The notes below the pieces were generated by a model. That model had not been told where the DNA came from and did not search any database. It was given only the letters and a program-made list of their open reading frames with translations. From assembly GCA_963717115.1 (NCBI GenBank), contig CAVQVO010000002.1, positions 372,001-436,000 on the forward strand: DNA of 64,000 nucleotides, read 5' to 3'. This stretch comes from JBBQUN01 sp963717115. GTDB lineage: Bacteria; Actinomycetota; Acidimicrobiia; Acidimicrobiales; SZUA-35. The translations under genes and the position numbers were made by a program. Every line of letters starts with the position of its first letter. The first letter of the stretch is position 1. Below, one piece after another: positions 46,669 to 55,261 of the stretch.

Positions 46669-47612
46669 CCGACCAGCAACCCGTCACCCCGGCGCCCCGC
46701 CTCAATCCGGCGCAGCAGGACGTCCTCGACCGGATCGGCTCCACCGAACGACCGACGTTTCGCGACGACCTCCGGGACCACCTCCGGTCCGAACTCGAGG
46801 CGGTGCTCGCTCCCCTGGCCGAACGGGCCGACGACACGATCTATCTGTCGAAGCACAAGCTGTCGATGCTGCACGGCTGCGAGGCCCGGTTCGTGGCATC
46901 GGAGAACGAGGACTTCGCCTGGACGGTGGCCTCCGCCCGGGGCACGGTCGCCCACAAGGCCATCGAGCTGTGGGTGGCCCGTCGCGGCGACCCGGCGCCG
47001 CTCGACCTGGTCGAGGACGCGATGGCCCGACTCGAGGCCGACGGCCGTGCCATCTCCGATTGGTTGGCGGCGCTGACCGAGGCCGAACGGGCCGAGCTCG
47101 TCGGGCGGGTCAACGACTTCGTCACGACGTTCCTCGACACCTTCCCACCGCTCAAGCGTCAGTGGGCCCCGGTCGCCGAGTCCCGGGTCCGGGCCGACCT
47201 GTGCGACGACCGGATCACGCTGCAGGGCACGATCGACCTCAGCCTCGGTCGCGTGCGCGGCAACGAGGCCGGCAAGGTGGTCATCGACCTGAAGACCGGG
47301 CGCGCCGTCACCTCGCACATCGAGGATCTCCGCTTCTACGCCCTCCTCGAGACACTCCGGTTCGGGATCCCACCGCGCCTGCTCGTGAACTACTACCTCG
47401 ACGCCGGCCAGGCCCGTACCGAGGCGGTCACCGAAGACCTGCTGTGGTCGACCGTGCGTCGGGTCACCGACGCGGTCGAACGCTTCGTCGACCTGCAGGT
47501 AGGCGACCGAGACCCGCGCCGGACCACGAGCCACCACTGCCGGTGGTGCCCGATCGCCGCCGACTGCAGCGAGGGTCAGGCGTTCCTGCGCTCCCTCGAC
47601 GACGACGACTGA
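46665..47612 (+). CDS. PD-(D/E)XK nuclease-superfamily protein with Cas4/AddB-like Cys cluster
   Basis: A 315-residue RecB-nuclease-like protein. Motif elements are His97 in GTVAHKAIELW, an Asp in GTIDLSLGRV, and VVIDLKTGR giving the D-x-K part. Cys72 (LHGCEARF) plus Cys292, Cys295 and Cys301 (HCRWCPIAADC) reproduce the C ... C-x2-C-x5-C arrangement that ligates an Fe-S cluster in Cas4 and AddB. No CRISPR array, helicase or RecB partner is in the window. It overlaps the PuuD-like gene by four bases. Confidence 0.8.
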   Translation: MTDQQPVTPAPRLNPAQQDVLDRIGSTERPTFRDDLRDHLRSELEAVLAPLAERADDTIYLSKHKLSMLHGCEARFVASENEDFAWTVASARGTVAHKAIELWVARRGDPAPLDLVEDAMARLEADGRAISDWLAALTEAERAELVGRVNDFVTTFLDTFPPLKRQWAPVAESRVRADLCDDRITLQGTIDLSLGRVRGNEAGKVVIDLKTGRAVTSHIEDLRFYALLETLRFGIPPRLLVNYYLDAGQARTEAVTEDLLWSTVRRVTDAVERFVDLQVGDRDPRRTTSHHCRWCPIAADCSEGQAFLRSLDDDD

Positions 47613-47615
47613 GGA

Positions 47616-49223
47616 TCACAGCGGCCGGTGGTCGCCGTCCTGCCACTGTTCGCGCAGGGCGAACTTCTGGATCTTGCCCGACCCGGTCAGCGGGAACGTC
47701 TCGATCTCGAACCAGTGGCTGGGGGTCTTGTGGGGCGCCAGGTGCTCGCGGAGGTGGGCGAAGAGGGCCGCCTTGTCGACGGTGGCCCCCGGCGTCGGCC
47801 GGACGAAGGCCCCGACCACCTCGCCCCACTTGTCGTCGGGGAGACCGACGATGGCGACCTCGGCCACGTCGTCCCGAGCGAAGAGCAGGTCTTCGAGCTC
47901 GCGGGGGTAGATGTTCTCGCCGCCCCGGATGATCATGTCCTTCAGTCGACCTTCGACGGTGCAGTAGCCGCGCTCGTCCATGGCGCACAGGTCGCCGGTG
48001 TGGAGCCAGCCGTCGGCGTCGATCGCCTCGGCCGTGGCCTTCGCCATCTCGTAGTAGCCGGTCATGACGTGGTAGCCCCGCGTCAGGTACTCCCCGACCG
48101 TCCCCACGGGCACGATGTCGCCGGTCTCGGGATCGACGATCTTGATCTCGGTGGCCGGCATGGCCAGCCCGATCGTGTTCGCCTTGTCGTCGGTGGAATC
48201 GGTTGGCCGCGTCATCGACGCCACGGGCGAGCACTCGGTCTGTCCGAACACGATCACGAAGTCGACGCCGAGTTCGGCCTCGATGCGCCGCACCAGCGGG
48301 GCCGGGACCGTCGAGCCCCCCGAGACCACCGTCCGCAGCGACGACAGGTCGCGGGTCGCGAAGTCGGGGTGCTCCATCATCGCCACCAACATGGTCGGCA
48401 CCCCACCGAGAACGGCAACCGATTCGGCCTCGATCAGCTCGAGCACGAGCGCGGGGTCGAACAGCAGGACCGGGATGTGCGTGCCGGCCAGGGCCACGGC
48501 TCCCAGGGCTCCGAGCACGCAGCCGCCGGTGTGGAACAGCGGCATCGGATTGAGCCAGACCGCGCCGTCCCGACCCCCGGCGGTCCGGGCCACGTGGGTG
48601 CCGTTGTTGCAGATCCCGCGATGGTGCAGCAGCGCCCCCTTGGGAAAGCCCGTGGTGCCCGACGTGTACTGGATCTGCGCCGGATCGTCGGGCGACACGG
48701 TCGGGAGGGCGACGTCGGCGTCGAGCCCGCCGGCCATGAAGTCGTCCCACTCGTCGAGCCGGACGACGTCGCGAAGATGGTCGAGTTCGAGCCGCTCGGT
48801 CTCGACCGTGGCGGCCATCGGGTTGCCCCGGAACTCGGGCATCACGAAGCAGCCGACCGCACGGGACTGCCCGAGCACGTAGGCCACCTCCTTGGCCTGG
48901 AAGGCCGGATTGAGCGTGACCAGCACGACGCCGGCCAGACCGGCGCCGAACTCGAGGATGACCCACTCGGGAACGTTCGGGGCGAAGATGGCCACGTGTT
49001 CACCGGGTCGGAAACGGGTGAGCAGGGCCCGAGCGCATTGCTCGGCGTCGGCCAGGAGTTCGGCGTAGGTCCACCGGCGCCGGCCGGCCGGGTCGTGCAC
49101 GCCGGCGACCAGGGCCGTTCGCTCGGGGTGGGCCGAGGCCGCCCGACGCAGCATCTCACCAACGGTCAGGTCCTCGACGGGCAGTTCGTCGGTGGCGGCC
49201 CAGGAGGACTCGGTCAGGGTCAT
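47616..49223 (-). CDS. Acyl-CoA synthetase (AMP-binding, class I adenylate-forming)
   Basis: A 535-residue ligase activating a carboxylic acid with ATP and CoA. Motifs: YTSGTTGFPKGALLHHRG (AMP-binding), VFGQTECSP (usual Y/F-G-x-T-E), YYEMAKATAEAIDADGWLHT, GDLCAMDERGY, GRLKDMIIRGGENIYPREL hinge, and the catalytic Lys in PLTGSGKIQKFALREQ. Similarity is to medium/long-chain FadD-like enzymes; chain specificity is not predictable. Start ATG 49223 overlaps the MOSC gene stop by four bases. Its 3' end meets the convergent nuclease gene with three bases between. Confidence 0.93.
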   Translation of the reverse strand: MTLTESSWAATDELPVEDLTVGEMLRRAASAHPERTALVAGVHDPAGRRRWTYAELLADAEQCARALLTRFRPGEHVAIFAPNVPEWVILEFGAGLAGVVLVTLNPAFQAKEVAYVLGQSRAVGCFVMPEFRGNPMAATVETERLELDHLRDVVRLDEWDDFMAGGLDADVALPTVSPDDPAQIQYTSGTTGFPKGALLHHRGICNNGTHVARTAGGRDGAVWLNPMPLFHTGGCVLGALGAVALAGTHIPVLLFDPALVLELIEAESVAVLGGVPTMLVAMMEHPDFATRDLSSLRTVVSGGSTVPAPLVRRIEAELGVDFVIVFGQTECSPVASMTRPTDSTDDKANTIGLAMPATEIKIVDPETGDIVPVGTVGEYLTRGYHVMTGYYEMAKATAEAIDADGWLHTGDLCAMDERGYCTVEGRLKDMIIRGGENIYPRELEDLLFARDDVAEVAIVGLPDDKWGEVVGAFVRPTPGATVDKAALFAHLREHLAPHKTPSHWFEIETFPLTGSGKIQKFALREQWQDGDHRPL

Positions 49224-49969
49224 GGTCGCTCCTCGTTCACGCTGTCGACGGGGGCATCGGCGGCCTCGATCCGGTCACCGAGCCCGATCCGGCCCGCCGT
49301 CACGATGGTGCCGCCGATGCTCAGGGCCGAGTTGCGTTCGCGGTTGATCGTCCGGAGGACGTCGAGGTCGCGCTCGAGCCCTGGTTGGGGTCGGGTGACC
49401 ATCACACATCGATCGATGGGTTTGTTGACGATCACCTCGGCCTGACCGATCGACAGGATCGATCCGACGAGGGCGTCTTCGCCTCCGCCCTCGACGACGA
49501 GGTTCGTGCGGAACCGACGGATGTCCCAGGCGCCCAGCGACTCGGTACTCACGATCGACACCCGCGACCGGGTCGAGTCGTGGAACGAGCCGACCGGGCC
49601 GCTCCACGACACCCACGGAGCGGCGTCCTCGTCTTCGGCATCGGTCGGCGTCTCGTAGGTCCCGGCGTCGTCGGAGGCCGCCGTGAGGGAGACGTCCTCG
49701 CCGAGCCACGACGACAGGGCCGCATCGTCGGTGGTCTCGGATCCGTCGGGCAGGGTGATCACGAGATCCCCATCGACGATCCGGGCCGACGCGAAGAGCA
49801 GTTCGGGACGGCGACGGGCGGTGAGCGTCAGGCCCGTCGAGAGCTGGCGGAGCCCCCAGGCCCGATCGCCGTCGATGCCTCGCTCGCCGAGCATGGCCGA
49901 TTCGAGCCGTTCGCCGCCCAGGGACTTGACCGGGTAACGCCAGATCTGGGTCAGGGTGAGTTCGCGCAC
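49220..49969 (-). CDS. MOSC-domain protein
   Basis: A 249-residue MOSC protein, related to the C-terminal domain of molybdenum cofactor sulfurase and mARC proteins. The MOSC N-terminal barrel shows IWRYPVKSLGGERLESAML and GDRAWGLR. VSTESLGAWDIRRFRTNLVV is the usual RFR-x-N block, and a short segment at VIVNKPIDRCVMVTRPQPG carries the conserved Cys (R-C) ligand. It may bind Moco and reduce N-hydroxylated substrates. Co-translated with the acyl-CoA synthetase. Confidence 0.88.
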   Translation of the reverse strand: MRELTLTQIWRYPVKSLGGERLESAMLGERGIDGDRAWGLRQLSTGLTLTARRRPELLFASARIVDGDLVITLPDGSETTDDAALSSWLGEDVSLTAASDDAGTYETPTDAEDEDAAPWVSWSGPVGSFHDSTRSRVSIVSTESLGAWDIRRFRTNLVVEGGGEDALVGSILSIGQAEVIVNKPIDRCVMVTRPQPGLERDLDVLRTINRERNSALSIGGTIVTAGRIGLGDRIEAADAPVDSVNEERP

Positions 49970-50094
49970 GGCCCGACCCTAGTCCCGCCGGCCAGGCCAG
50001 TGCCGTTGCCCGCCGCCCCTCGAGAGGCCGATGGGAACGGCTCGATTCAGGGCGATCACCGACGACGGAACTTCTCCGGTCTTAGGGTGACCCG

Positions 50095-50568
50095 ATGCTC
50101 GAGGTGCGATCGATCACCCCCGACGAATGGCCGCTGTGGCGGGCCGTCCGTCTCGCTGCCCTGGGTGAGGCGCCGTACGCCTTCGGTTCGACCCTGGCCG
50201 ACTGGCAGGGCGACGGCGACCGCGAGGATCGCTGGCGAGGACGACTGACCGACGTCGACCACAACCTGGTCGCGCTCGTCGACGGTCGACCGGTCGGTCA
50301 GGCCAGCGGGCACCGGCTCGAGCCGGGGTTCTCGGCGGAGCTGATCTCGATGTGGGTCGACCCGGCTCGACGCGGTCGGGGTGTCGGCGAGGCCCTGGTG
50401 GAGGCGGTCGCCGGCTGGGCACGAGACGACGGCGCCGAGCAGCTCCTCCTCGACGTCAAACTCGACAACGATCGGGCGATCGCGTTCTACGAGCGCGTCG
50501 GCTTCGTCGACGCCGGGATCAACGAGGACGATCCCGATGAACGGCGCATGCGCCGACCCCTGCGCTGA
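50095..50568 (+). CDS. GNAT-family N-acetyltransferase
   Basis: A 157-residue GNAT. Acetyl-CoA-binding motif A is seen as LISMWVDPARRGRGVGEALV (R-G-x-G-x-G/A), followed by the AIAFYERVGF block near the C-terminus. The acceptor substrate is unknown. ATG 50095. It is convergent with the DUF1508 gene, 29 bases between. Confidence 0.88.
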   Translation: MLEVRSITPDEWPLWRAVRLAALGEAPYAFGSTLADWQGDGDREDRWRGRLTDVDHNLVALVDGRPVGQASGHRLEPGFSAELISMWVDPARRGRGVGEALVEAVAGWARDDGAEQLLLDVKLDNDRAIAFYERVGFVDAGINEDDPDERRMRRPLR

Positions 50569-50597
50569 TCGCCGATCGGGGCGCCGGGGCCGCCGGG

Positions 50598-50780
50598 TCA
50601 GACCTCGGTGACCGGACCGTTGTATTCGCCGGCCAGGAGCTTCTCGAGGGTCGAGCGAGCCGAGGCCTTCGTCTTGTATCCCTGGCTGCCGTCGGTGGCG
50701 ACGACCTGGCCGTTGGAGGCCTTCACCCGGAACGCCCAGTTGCCGTCCTTGCGTGCGTAGATCTCGCCACTGCCTGCCAT
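50598..50780 (-). CDS. DUF1508 (YegP-like) small protein
   Basis: A 60-residue protein with the single DUF1508 repeat: GEIYARKDGNWAFRVKASNG, QVVATDGSQGYKTKASARS. YegP proteins have two such repeats; one-repeat versions are common in actinobacteria. Function is unknown. ATG 50780 has a GGGGAGCGACG stretch upstream that can act as ribosome site. Confidence 0.8.
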   Translation of the reverse strand: MAGSGEIYARKDGNWAFRVKASNGQVVATDGSQGYKTKASARSTLEKLLAGEYNGPVTEV

Positions 50781-50964
50781 CGTCGTCGCTCCCCGGTCGT
50801 CCACACTCTGCGCCGAGCGTAGGACACGACTCGGCGGTGTGCCGGTGGTGCGGGGTGGCATGGTGGCTTCGGCGCTGGCGTGTTCCGCGATGCTCGCACC
50901 GGACACCTCGACCGTTTGACATGGTCTTCGGCCGGTGTCACACCCGGTGGGTACGGTTGTTCGT

Positions 50965-51162
50965 ATGACGACGTTGACCGAGTTCGAACAAGCGATGCAG
51001 GGCTTCGATCCCGGCACCGCCCCACCAGCGGTCGAGATCCTCACCAACGCCGGCGACACCTCCACCCGTGCCGCCCGCAACGCCCTACGCCGCCACGACA
51101 CCACCCGCGAGTTGACGACGCTCGGTTCCTCGATCCAACGCGCGTCGGCGGCGACGTACCGC
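50965..51162 (+). pseudogene. Truncated N-terminal fragment, possibly DUF222/13E12 family
   Basis: ATG 50965 opens MTTLTEFEQAMQGFDPGTAP, then a Thr/Ala/Arg helix-rich stretch (STRAARNALRRHDTTRELTT) whose style matches N-termini of DUF222-HNH proteins. After about 66 codons the frame runs antisense into the end of the UPF0104-type gene and loses any protein character, so the rest of the gene is missing. The family call is tentative. Confidence 0.4.
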
Positions 51163-52266
51163 CTAGCGGCTCCCGCCCGGGGCGGGACCGGAGGCCGGGA
51201 CGAACCCGAAGCGGGCTCGATGGGCGATGAACGCCGGTGCCGCCATCAGGATCGGCAACAGCAACGACACGGCGCGATAGGCCACGGTCGCCAGGAGCGC
51301 GTTCTGCGCCGAGATACCCGAGATGATCAACAAGCTCGACAGGCCGGCTTCGACGAAGCCGAAACCTCCCGGAGTCAGCGGAATCATGCTGAGCACCGCC
51401 GCACCGGCGTAGGCCAGGAGCACCAGGCTCAGCCGAGGGTTGGCGCCGACGGCGTAGAGCGCCGAGATCAGCGCCAGGTAGTCGAACATCCAGTTCCCGG
51501 CGGCGGCCACGACCGCCCGACCGAACGAGGCATCGACCACACCCCGCAATCGGTCACGCTCATCGAGGATGTGCTGCGGATCGAGGCCCCGGGCTTCGCC
51601 GAACCGCCCGGTCACCCATCGCCACACTCGATCGAGCATCCGACCGATGACGAGCAGGGGTCGATCGAACGCAACGGCGGCCCAACCGGCCCCGATCAGC
51701 ACGCTGAACATGACACCTCCGGCCACCGCCGCCGGCCACAGGCTCTCGGGGATCGGCGCGCCCAGCAGAGCCAGCAGGAACGCCGTCGCCGGGATCGCGA
51801 AGAGCGCAGCGGTCGACAGGATCGACGTGGCGGCAAGTGCGCCACCGGCCTCGGCCGCCCCCACCCCGCTGACCGACAGCATCCGGTAGAGCGTGGCGCC
51901 ACCGATCGCTGCGCCACCGGGGATCACCCGGCTCACGGCGTTCGCACAGAGCTGACTGGTGGCGGCCACGAACCACGAGACCCGCGGCAAGACGATGCGA
52001 ATCAGCCACCAGGTACAGGCGAAACTCAGCAGCTCCATGACGATCATCACGGCGAACCACCGGCCGTGGATGGTCCGCAGGCGGGGAGCCGACGACACGA
52101 CGTCGAGAACCTTGGGGTGCAGCAGATAGAGCGAAACGGCCCCGAGCGCCAGGAAGACGCCACGCTTGATCCAACCACCGATCTCGGCCCCACCCGACGG
52201 AGCCGTGCGGATGGTCTCGGCCAACCGCTCGCTTCGAACCCCGGTCCCGGGGCGGTTCGGGCTCAT
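51163..52266 (-). CDS. UPF0104/LPG synthase TM-region family membrane protein
   Basis: A 367-residue protein with about eight transmembrane segments. It has the flippase-like region of the lysylphosphatidylglycerol synthase family: SRVIPGGAAIGGATLYRMLS (conserved R-x-P-G-G) and SMIPLTPGGFGFVEAGLSSL (P-x-T-P-G-G-x-G-x-x-E). The catalytic aminoacyl-transferase domain of MprF is absent. Such proteins are thought to translocate lipids. ATG 52266 overlaps the maf stop by four bases, so the pair is co-translated. Confidence 0.87.
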   Translation of the reverse strand: MSPNRPGTGVRSERLAETIRTAPSGGAEIGGWIKRGVFLALGAVSLYLLHPKVLDVVSSAPRLRTIHGRWFAVMIVMELLSFACTWWLIRIVLPRVSWFVAATSQLCANAVSRVIPGGAAIGGATLYRMLSVSGVGAAEAGGALAATSILSTAALFAIPATAFLLALLGAPIPESLWPAAVAGGVMFSVLIGAGWAAVAFDRPLLVIGRMLDRVWRWVTGRFGEARGLDPQHILDERDRLRGVVDASFGRAVVAAAGNWMFDYLALISALYAVGANPRLSLVLLAYAGAAVLSMIPLTPGGFGFVEAGLSSLLIISGISAQNALLATVAYRAVSLLLPILMAAPAFIAHRARFGFVPASGPAPGGSR

Positions 52267-52874
52267 GCCTCGAGGGACCTCCGGTAGGCGACGAGGGGCG
52301 GCCCGACCTGTCGGAGCAGGGCATCGACGTGGTGGAGCGACAGACCCATGACGTTGTGATGGCTACCCGAGATCGAGCGCACGAAGAGTGCCGCTCCGCC
52401 CTGGATGCCGTAGGCGCCCGCCTTGTCGAGTGGCTCGCCCGTTGCGAGGTACCAGTCGATCTCCTCGGAATCGATGGCGCGGAACGAGACTTCGGTGGTC
52501 TCGTTGCCGGCAACCACGTCGTTGCCGGCAACGACGGCGATGCCGGTGATGACGGTGTGTGACCGATTCGACAGCCGACGCAACATGGTGGCCGCCTCGG
52601 CCCGATCGACCGGTTTGCCGAGGATGTCGCCGTCACACACCACGACGGTGTCGGCGCCGACGACCACCGCATCGGGGCGATCGCGGGCGACCCGTTGGGC
52701 CTTCGAGCGGGCGAGTCGGTCCACCAGGGTTGCTGCGTCTTCACCCTGACCAGGGGTTTCGTCGACGTCGGCCGAGGCGACCGACACGGGACCGACGATC
52801 GATTCGAGCAGCGCTCGACGTCGGGGTGAGCCCGAGGCGAGGATCAGCGGCCGAACGGGTTCCGTCACGCCCAC
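52263..52874 (-). CDS. maf: Maf family nucleotide pyrophosphatase
   Basis: A 203-residue Maf/YhdE-type pyrophosphatase that hydrolyses non-canonical or canonical NTPs. Motifs: LASGSPRRRALLES, DVDETPGQGE, VVGADTVVVCDGDILGKP, SNRSHTVITGIAVV, TEVSFRAIDSEEIDWYLATG and DKAGAYGIQGGAALFVRSIS, which together cover the family signature. Start GTG 52874; an alternative GTG is two codons downstream at 52868. Confidence 0.95.
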   Translation of the reverse strand: MGVTEPVRPLILASGSPRRRALLESIVGPVSVASADVDETPGQGEDAATLVDRLARSKAQRVARDRPDAVVVGADTVVVCDGDILGKPVDRAEAATMLRRLSNRSHTVITGIAVVAGNDVVAGNETTEVSFRAIDSEEIDWYLATGEPLDKAGAYGIQGGAALFVRSISGSHHNVMGLSLHHVDALLRQVGPPLVAYRRSLEA

Positions 52875-52885
52875 AGACTACGGGA

Positions 52886-53503
52886 ATGAGTCCTCGACGC
52901 GAACTCGGTTCGATCGGACCATTCGGTGAACTCCTCCTTCAGAAACGGGTCCCGGACGCCGATGCAGTGGTCATGGCATCGGGGTCGGAGCACCATGCAG
53001 CGCGCGATCGCTGCGCCGGTTGTGGTGGACCCTGTCAGCCCTGGTTCACCACCTGTCCCCACTGCGAACGCCCGATCGGCGACGGCGCCGTCCAGGAACT
53101 CGAATCCCAGGTCGCAGCGCCGCTCGGTCCCACCGAGGAGTGGATCGACATCGCCATTTCATCGTCGGAACCGGTGAAGGCCGCCCTGCTCCGACACTTC
53201 CTCCTCGACAACGACTTCGAATTCGAGGAGAGCCGCCGCTTCTTCTCGTTGCCGCAACGCCAGGCCGCCCGGCTCGAGCAGGCCATGCTGGTCTGGGCCT
53301 TCCGCCAGGACCTCCCCGAGGACGAGCGCCACCTCGACACCCTGCCCTCGACCCTGCGGGCGATCGGTCAGGCGACCCTGGATGGCATCGCCGCAACGGC
53401 GTCGGCGGTGGGCTCGGGCCACGATCCCGGTCGGCGGCGCACGAAGCCATCGACCCACCATCGCCCCTCCGACGGCGGCGGGGACGAGTTGGACCTGCGC
53501 TGA
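52886..53503 (+). CDS. Zinc-ribbon-containing protein, unknown
   Basis: A 205-residue protein. A C4 zinc ribbon (CAGCGGPCQPWFTTCPHCER, residues ~43-62) is followed by a conserved-looking core (EWIDIAISSSEPVKAALLRH, FFSLPQRQAARLEQAMLVWA) and an Arg/His/Ser-rich disordered tail. The family is not recognised; zinc ribbon plus helical core could mean a nucleic-acid or protein adaptor. ATG 52886 is divergent from maf with only 11 bases between starts, so the promoters must overlap. Confidence 0.65.
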   Translation: MSPRRELGSIGPFGELLLQKRVPDADAVVMASGSEHHAARDRCAGCGGPCQPWFTTCPHCERPIGDGAVQELESQVAAPLGPTEEWIDIAISSSEPVKAALLRHFLLDNDFEFEESRRFFSLPQRQAARLEQAMLVWAFRQDLPEDERHLDTLPSTLRAIGQATLDGIAATASAVGSGHDPGRRRTKPSTHHRPSDGGGDELDLR

Positions 53504-53531
53504 ACGGCGACGCCTGCCACAATCGAGCGCC

Positions 53532-54287
53532 ATGAGCCTCGTCACTGTCACCGTCACCGATTCGGTCGCCACCCTCACCCTCAACGACCCCGATCGCCGC
53601 AACGCCGTCACCCTCGCGATGTGCGACGAGGTGGCCTCGGCGCTCGACGAGCTCGAGGCCTCCGATGCGGTGAAGTCGCTGGTCGTGACCGGTGCCGCCC
53701 CGGCCTTCTGTGCCGGAGCCGATCTGACGCACCTCGGTGAGTCGGCCGAGGAGGGGTTGCTGGCCATCTACGAAGGGTTCCTGCGCGTCGGCCGATCACC
53801 GCTCCCGACGATCGCCGCCGTCAACGGTGCCGCCGTCGGCGCCGGGATGAACCTCGCGCTGATCTGCGACGTCCGCCTGGCCGGCGTTTCGGCTCGTTTC
53901 GACGACCGCTTCCTGCAGATCGGGATCCACCCCGGCGGCGGACACACGTGGATGTTCAACCGGATCGCCGGTCCGCAGGCCACGGCGGCCGCCGTGATCT
54001 TCGGCGACGTGCTCGACGGTCCCGAGGCGGCCCGGGTGGGCCTGGCCCACAAGTGCGTCGACGACGACCGGTTGCTGGCCGAGGCCCAGGCCATGGGGGC
54101 CCGTCTCGCCGACGTCCCGCGCGACCTCGTGTTGCGGACCAAGGAAACGCTGCGCGACATCGTGGCGCTCGAGACCCAGGCCGCGGCCGTCAACTACGAG
54201 CTCGGCCCGCAGTCGTGGTCGACCCGCCAGCCGGCCTTCCAGAAGCAGCTGGCCAAGCTGAAGGCCCGGATCTCGGCCAAGGGCTGA
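53532..54287 (+). CDS. Enoyl-CoA hydratase/isomerase
   Basis: A 251-residue crotonase. TLTLNDPDRRNAVTLAMCDE, AAPAFCAGADLTHLGE (oxyanion hole), AAVNGAAVGAGMNLALICDV and DDRFLQIGIHPGGGHTWMF are all visible. At the first hydratase Glu position it reads N-G-A-A-V-G-A-G-M, and the second is H-P-G-G, so hydratase Glu residues are not obvious and an isomerase or other crotonase activity is possible. ATG 53532 lies 28 bases after the zinc-ribbon gene. Confidence 0.87.
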   Translation: MSLVTVTVTDSVATLTLNDPDRRNAVTLAMCDEVASALDELEASDAVKSLVVTGAAPAFCAGADLTHLGESAEEGLLAIYEGFLRVGRSPLPTIAAVNGAAVGAGMNLALICDVRLAGVSARFDDRFLQIGIHPGGGHTWMFNRIAGPQATAAAVIFGDVLDGPEAARVGLAHKCVDDDRLLAEAQAMGARLADVPRDLVLRTKETLRDIVALETQAAAVNYELGPQSWSTRQPAFQKQLAKLKARISAKG

Positions 54288-54320
54288 GGGTTCCTCACCC
54301 GCCTCGGGCCGATTGCCGGA

Positions 54321-54815
54321 TCAGGTGAAGATGATGTGGCCGCCGGCAGCCATCGCGTAGAACTCGCCGACCGTGATGATGTCGTCGACCTGCTCGATGA
54401 GGTCGTCTCGTTCGATGCCGAACAGATCGACCGAGGCCAGACAGGCATACAACCCGGCACCGGTGTCGGAGATCATCTCGATGAACTCCGAGATGCCCGG
54501 GAAGTCGAGCGCCTCGATCTTGTGCTCCATCACCTTGGTCACCAGGGTCGACACACCGGGGAGGCCGCCGGCCCAGGTCGGGATGTGCAGGCCGGGGTTG
54601 CCGACCGTGGCCACCTTGATGTGGTCATGACGATCCTTGTGGATGGCATCCATGCCGAAGAAGGTGAAGAACAGGTTGGCCTCGATGCCCTCGGACCGGG
54701 CGCCGTTGGCCATGATCAGCGCCGGATAGATCTCCTCGAGCGAACCCTTCGAGACGATGATCGACACCTTCTCGATCTTCGGGGCCTCGCTCTTGCCGTT
54801 GGTGGACGCAGTCAT
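54321..54815 (-). CDS. DsrE/DsrF-family sulfur-relay protein
   Basis: A 164-residue DsrE-like protein: KVSIIVSKGSLEEIYPALIM, ANLFFTFFGMDAIHKDRHDH, and a conserved Cys in GAGLYACLASVDLFGIERDD followed by VGEFYAMAAGGHIIFT. This is the DsrE/DrsH-like group found beside SQR, TusA or DsrC genes, with the Cys as the candidate persulfide carrier. It is the third gene in a row after the SQR-like and TusE/DsrC-like genes on the same strand. ATG 54815. Confidence 0.85.
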   Translation of the reverse strand: MTASTNGKSEAPKIEKVSIIVSKGSLEEIYPALIMANGARSEGIEANLFFTFFGMDAIHKDRHDHIKVATVGNPGLHIPTWAGGLPGVSTLVTKVMEHKIEALDFPGISEFIEMISDTGAGLYACLASVDLFGIERDDLIEQVDDIITVGEFYAMAAGGHIIFT

Positions 54816-54861
54816 GGTGTTGCTCGCTCTCGTCGTTCGTGTGGTTGGTGTCGATCGGTGA

Positions 54862-55182
54862 TCAGATGCAGCCCTTGGGCTTCGGGATGCCGGCCACACG
54901 TGCTGCGGCCTTGGCCGGTCCGGTCGGGAAGAGCTGGTAGAGCTCCTTCACCGTGACGCCGGAGGTCTTGCCCAACTTGCGCACGGTCGGGCCGGTTCCC
55001 TTCTCGAAGTACTCCTTGCGCATGAAGTTCAGCACCGTCCAGTGCTGCTCGGTCAGAGGGGTGGGGACCTCCCACTCCTCGGCGAGGATCGGGGCCATGT
55101 CCTCGGTCCACTGGTTGGCGTCGACGAAGAAGCCTTCGTCGTTCAGTTCGACCTCGACGCCGGCGAGTTCTCGGGTGGTCAT
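54862..55182 (-). CDS. TusE/DsrC-like sulfur carrier
   Basis: A 106-residue DsrC/TusE-fold protein: VELNDEGFFVDANQWTEDMA, LTEQHWTVLNFMRKEYFEKG, RKLGKTSGVTVKELYQLFPT, and a C-terminal arm with the penultimate Cys (GIPKPKGCI). DsrC has a second Cys about ten residues earlier; none is seen here, so it is of the single-Cys TusE/RspA type able to carry one persulfide. ATG 55182 has AAAGGACC ribosome site upstream. Confidence 0.9.
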   Translation of the reverse strand: MTTRELAGVEVELNDEGFFVDANQWTEDMAPILAEEWEVPTPLTEQHWTVLNFMRKEYFEKGTGPTVRKLGKTSGVTVKELYQLFPTGPAKAAARVAGIPKPKGCI

Positions 55183-55261
55183 TGGTGGGGTCCTTTCGGG
55201 ATCGGATGCGTTCGCTGCGGTGGGTGGTGGTTCGAAGGGATCGAGAGGCGGTTCGCCGGGA

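Noticed and set aside
46665..47612. True Cas4 of a CRISPR system
   Set aside because: Only the Fe-S nuclease motifs match; no array or other cas genes lie within the window.
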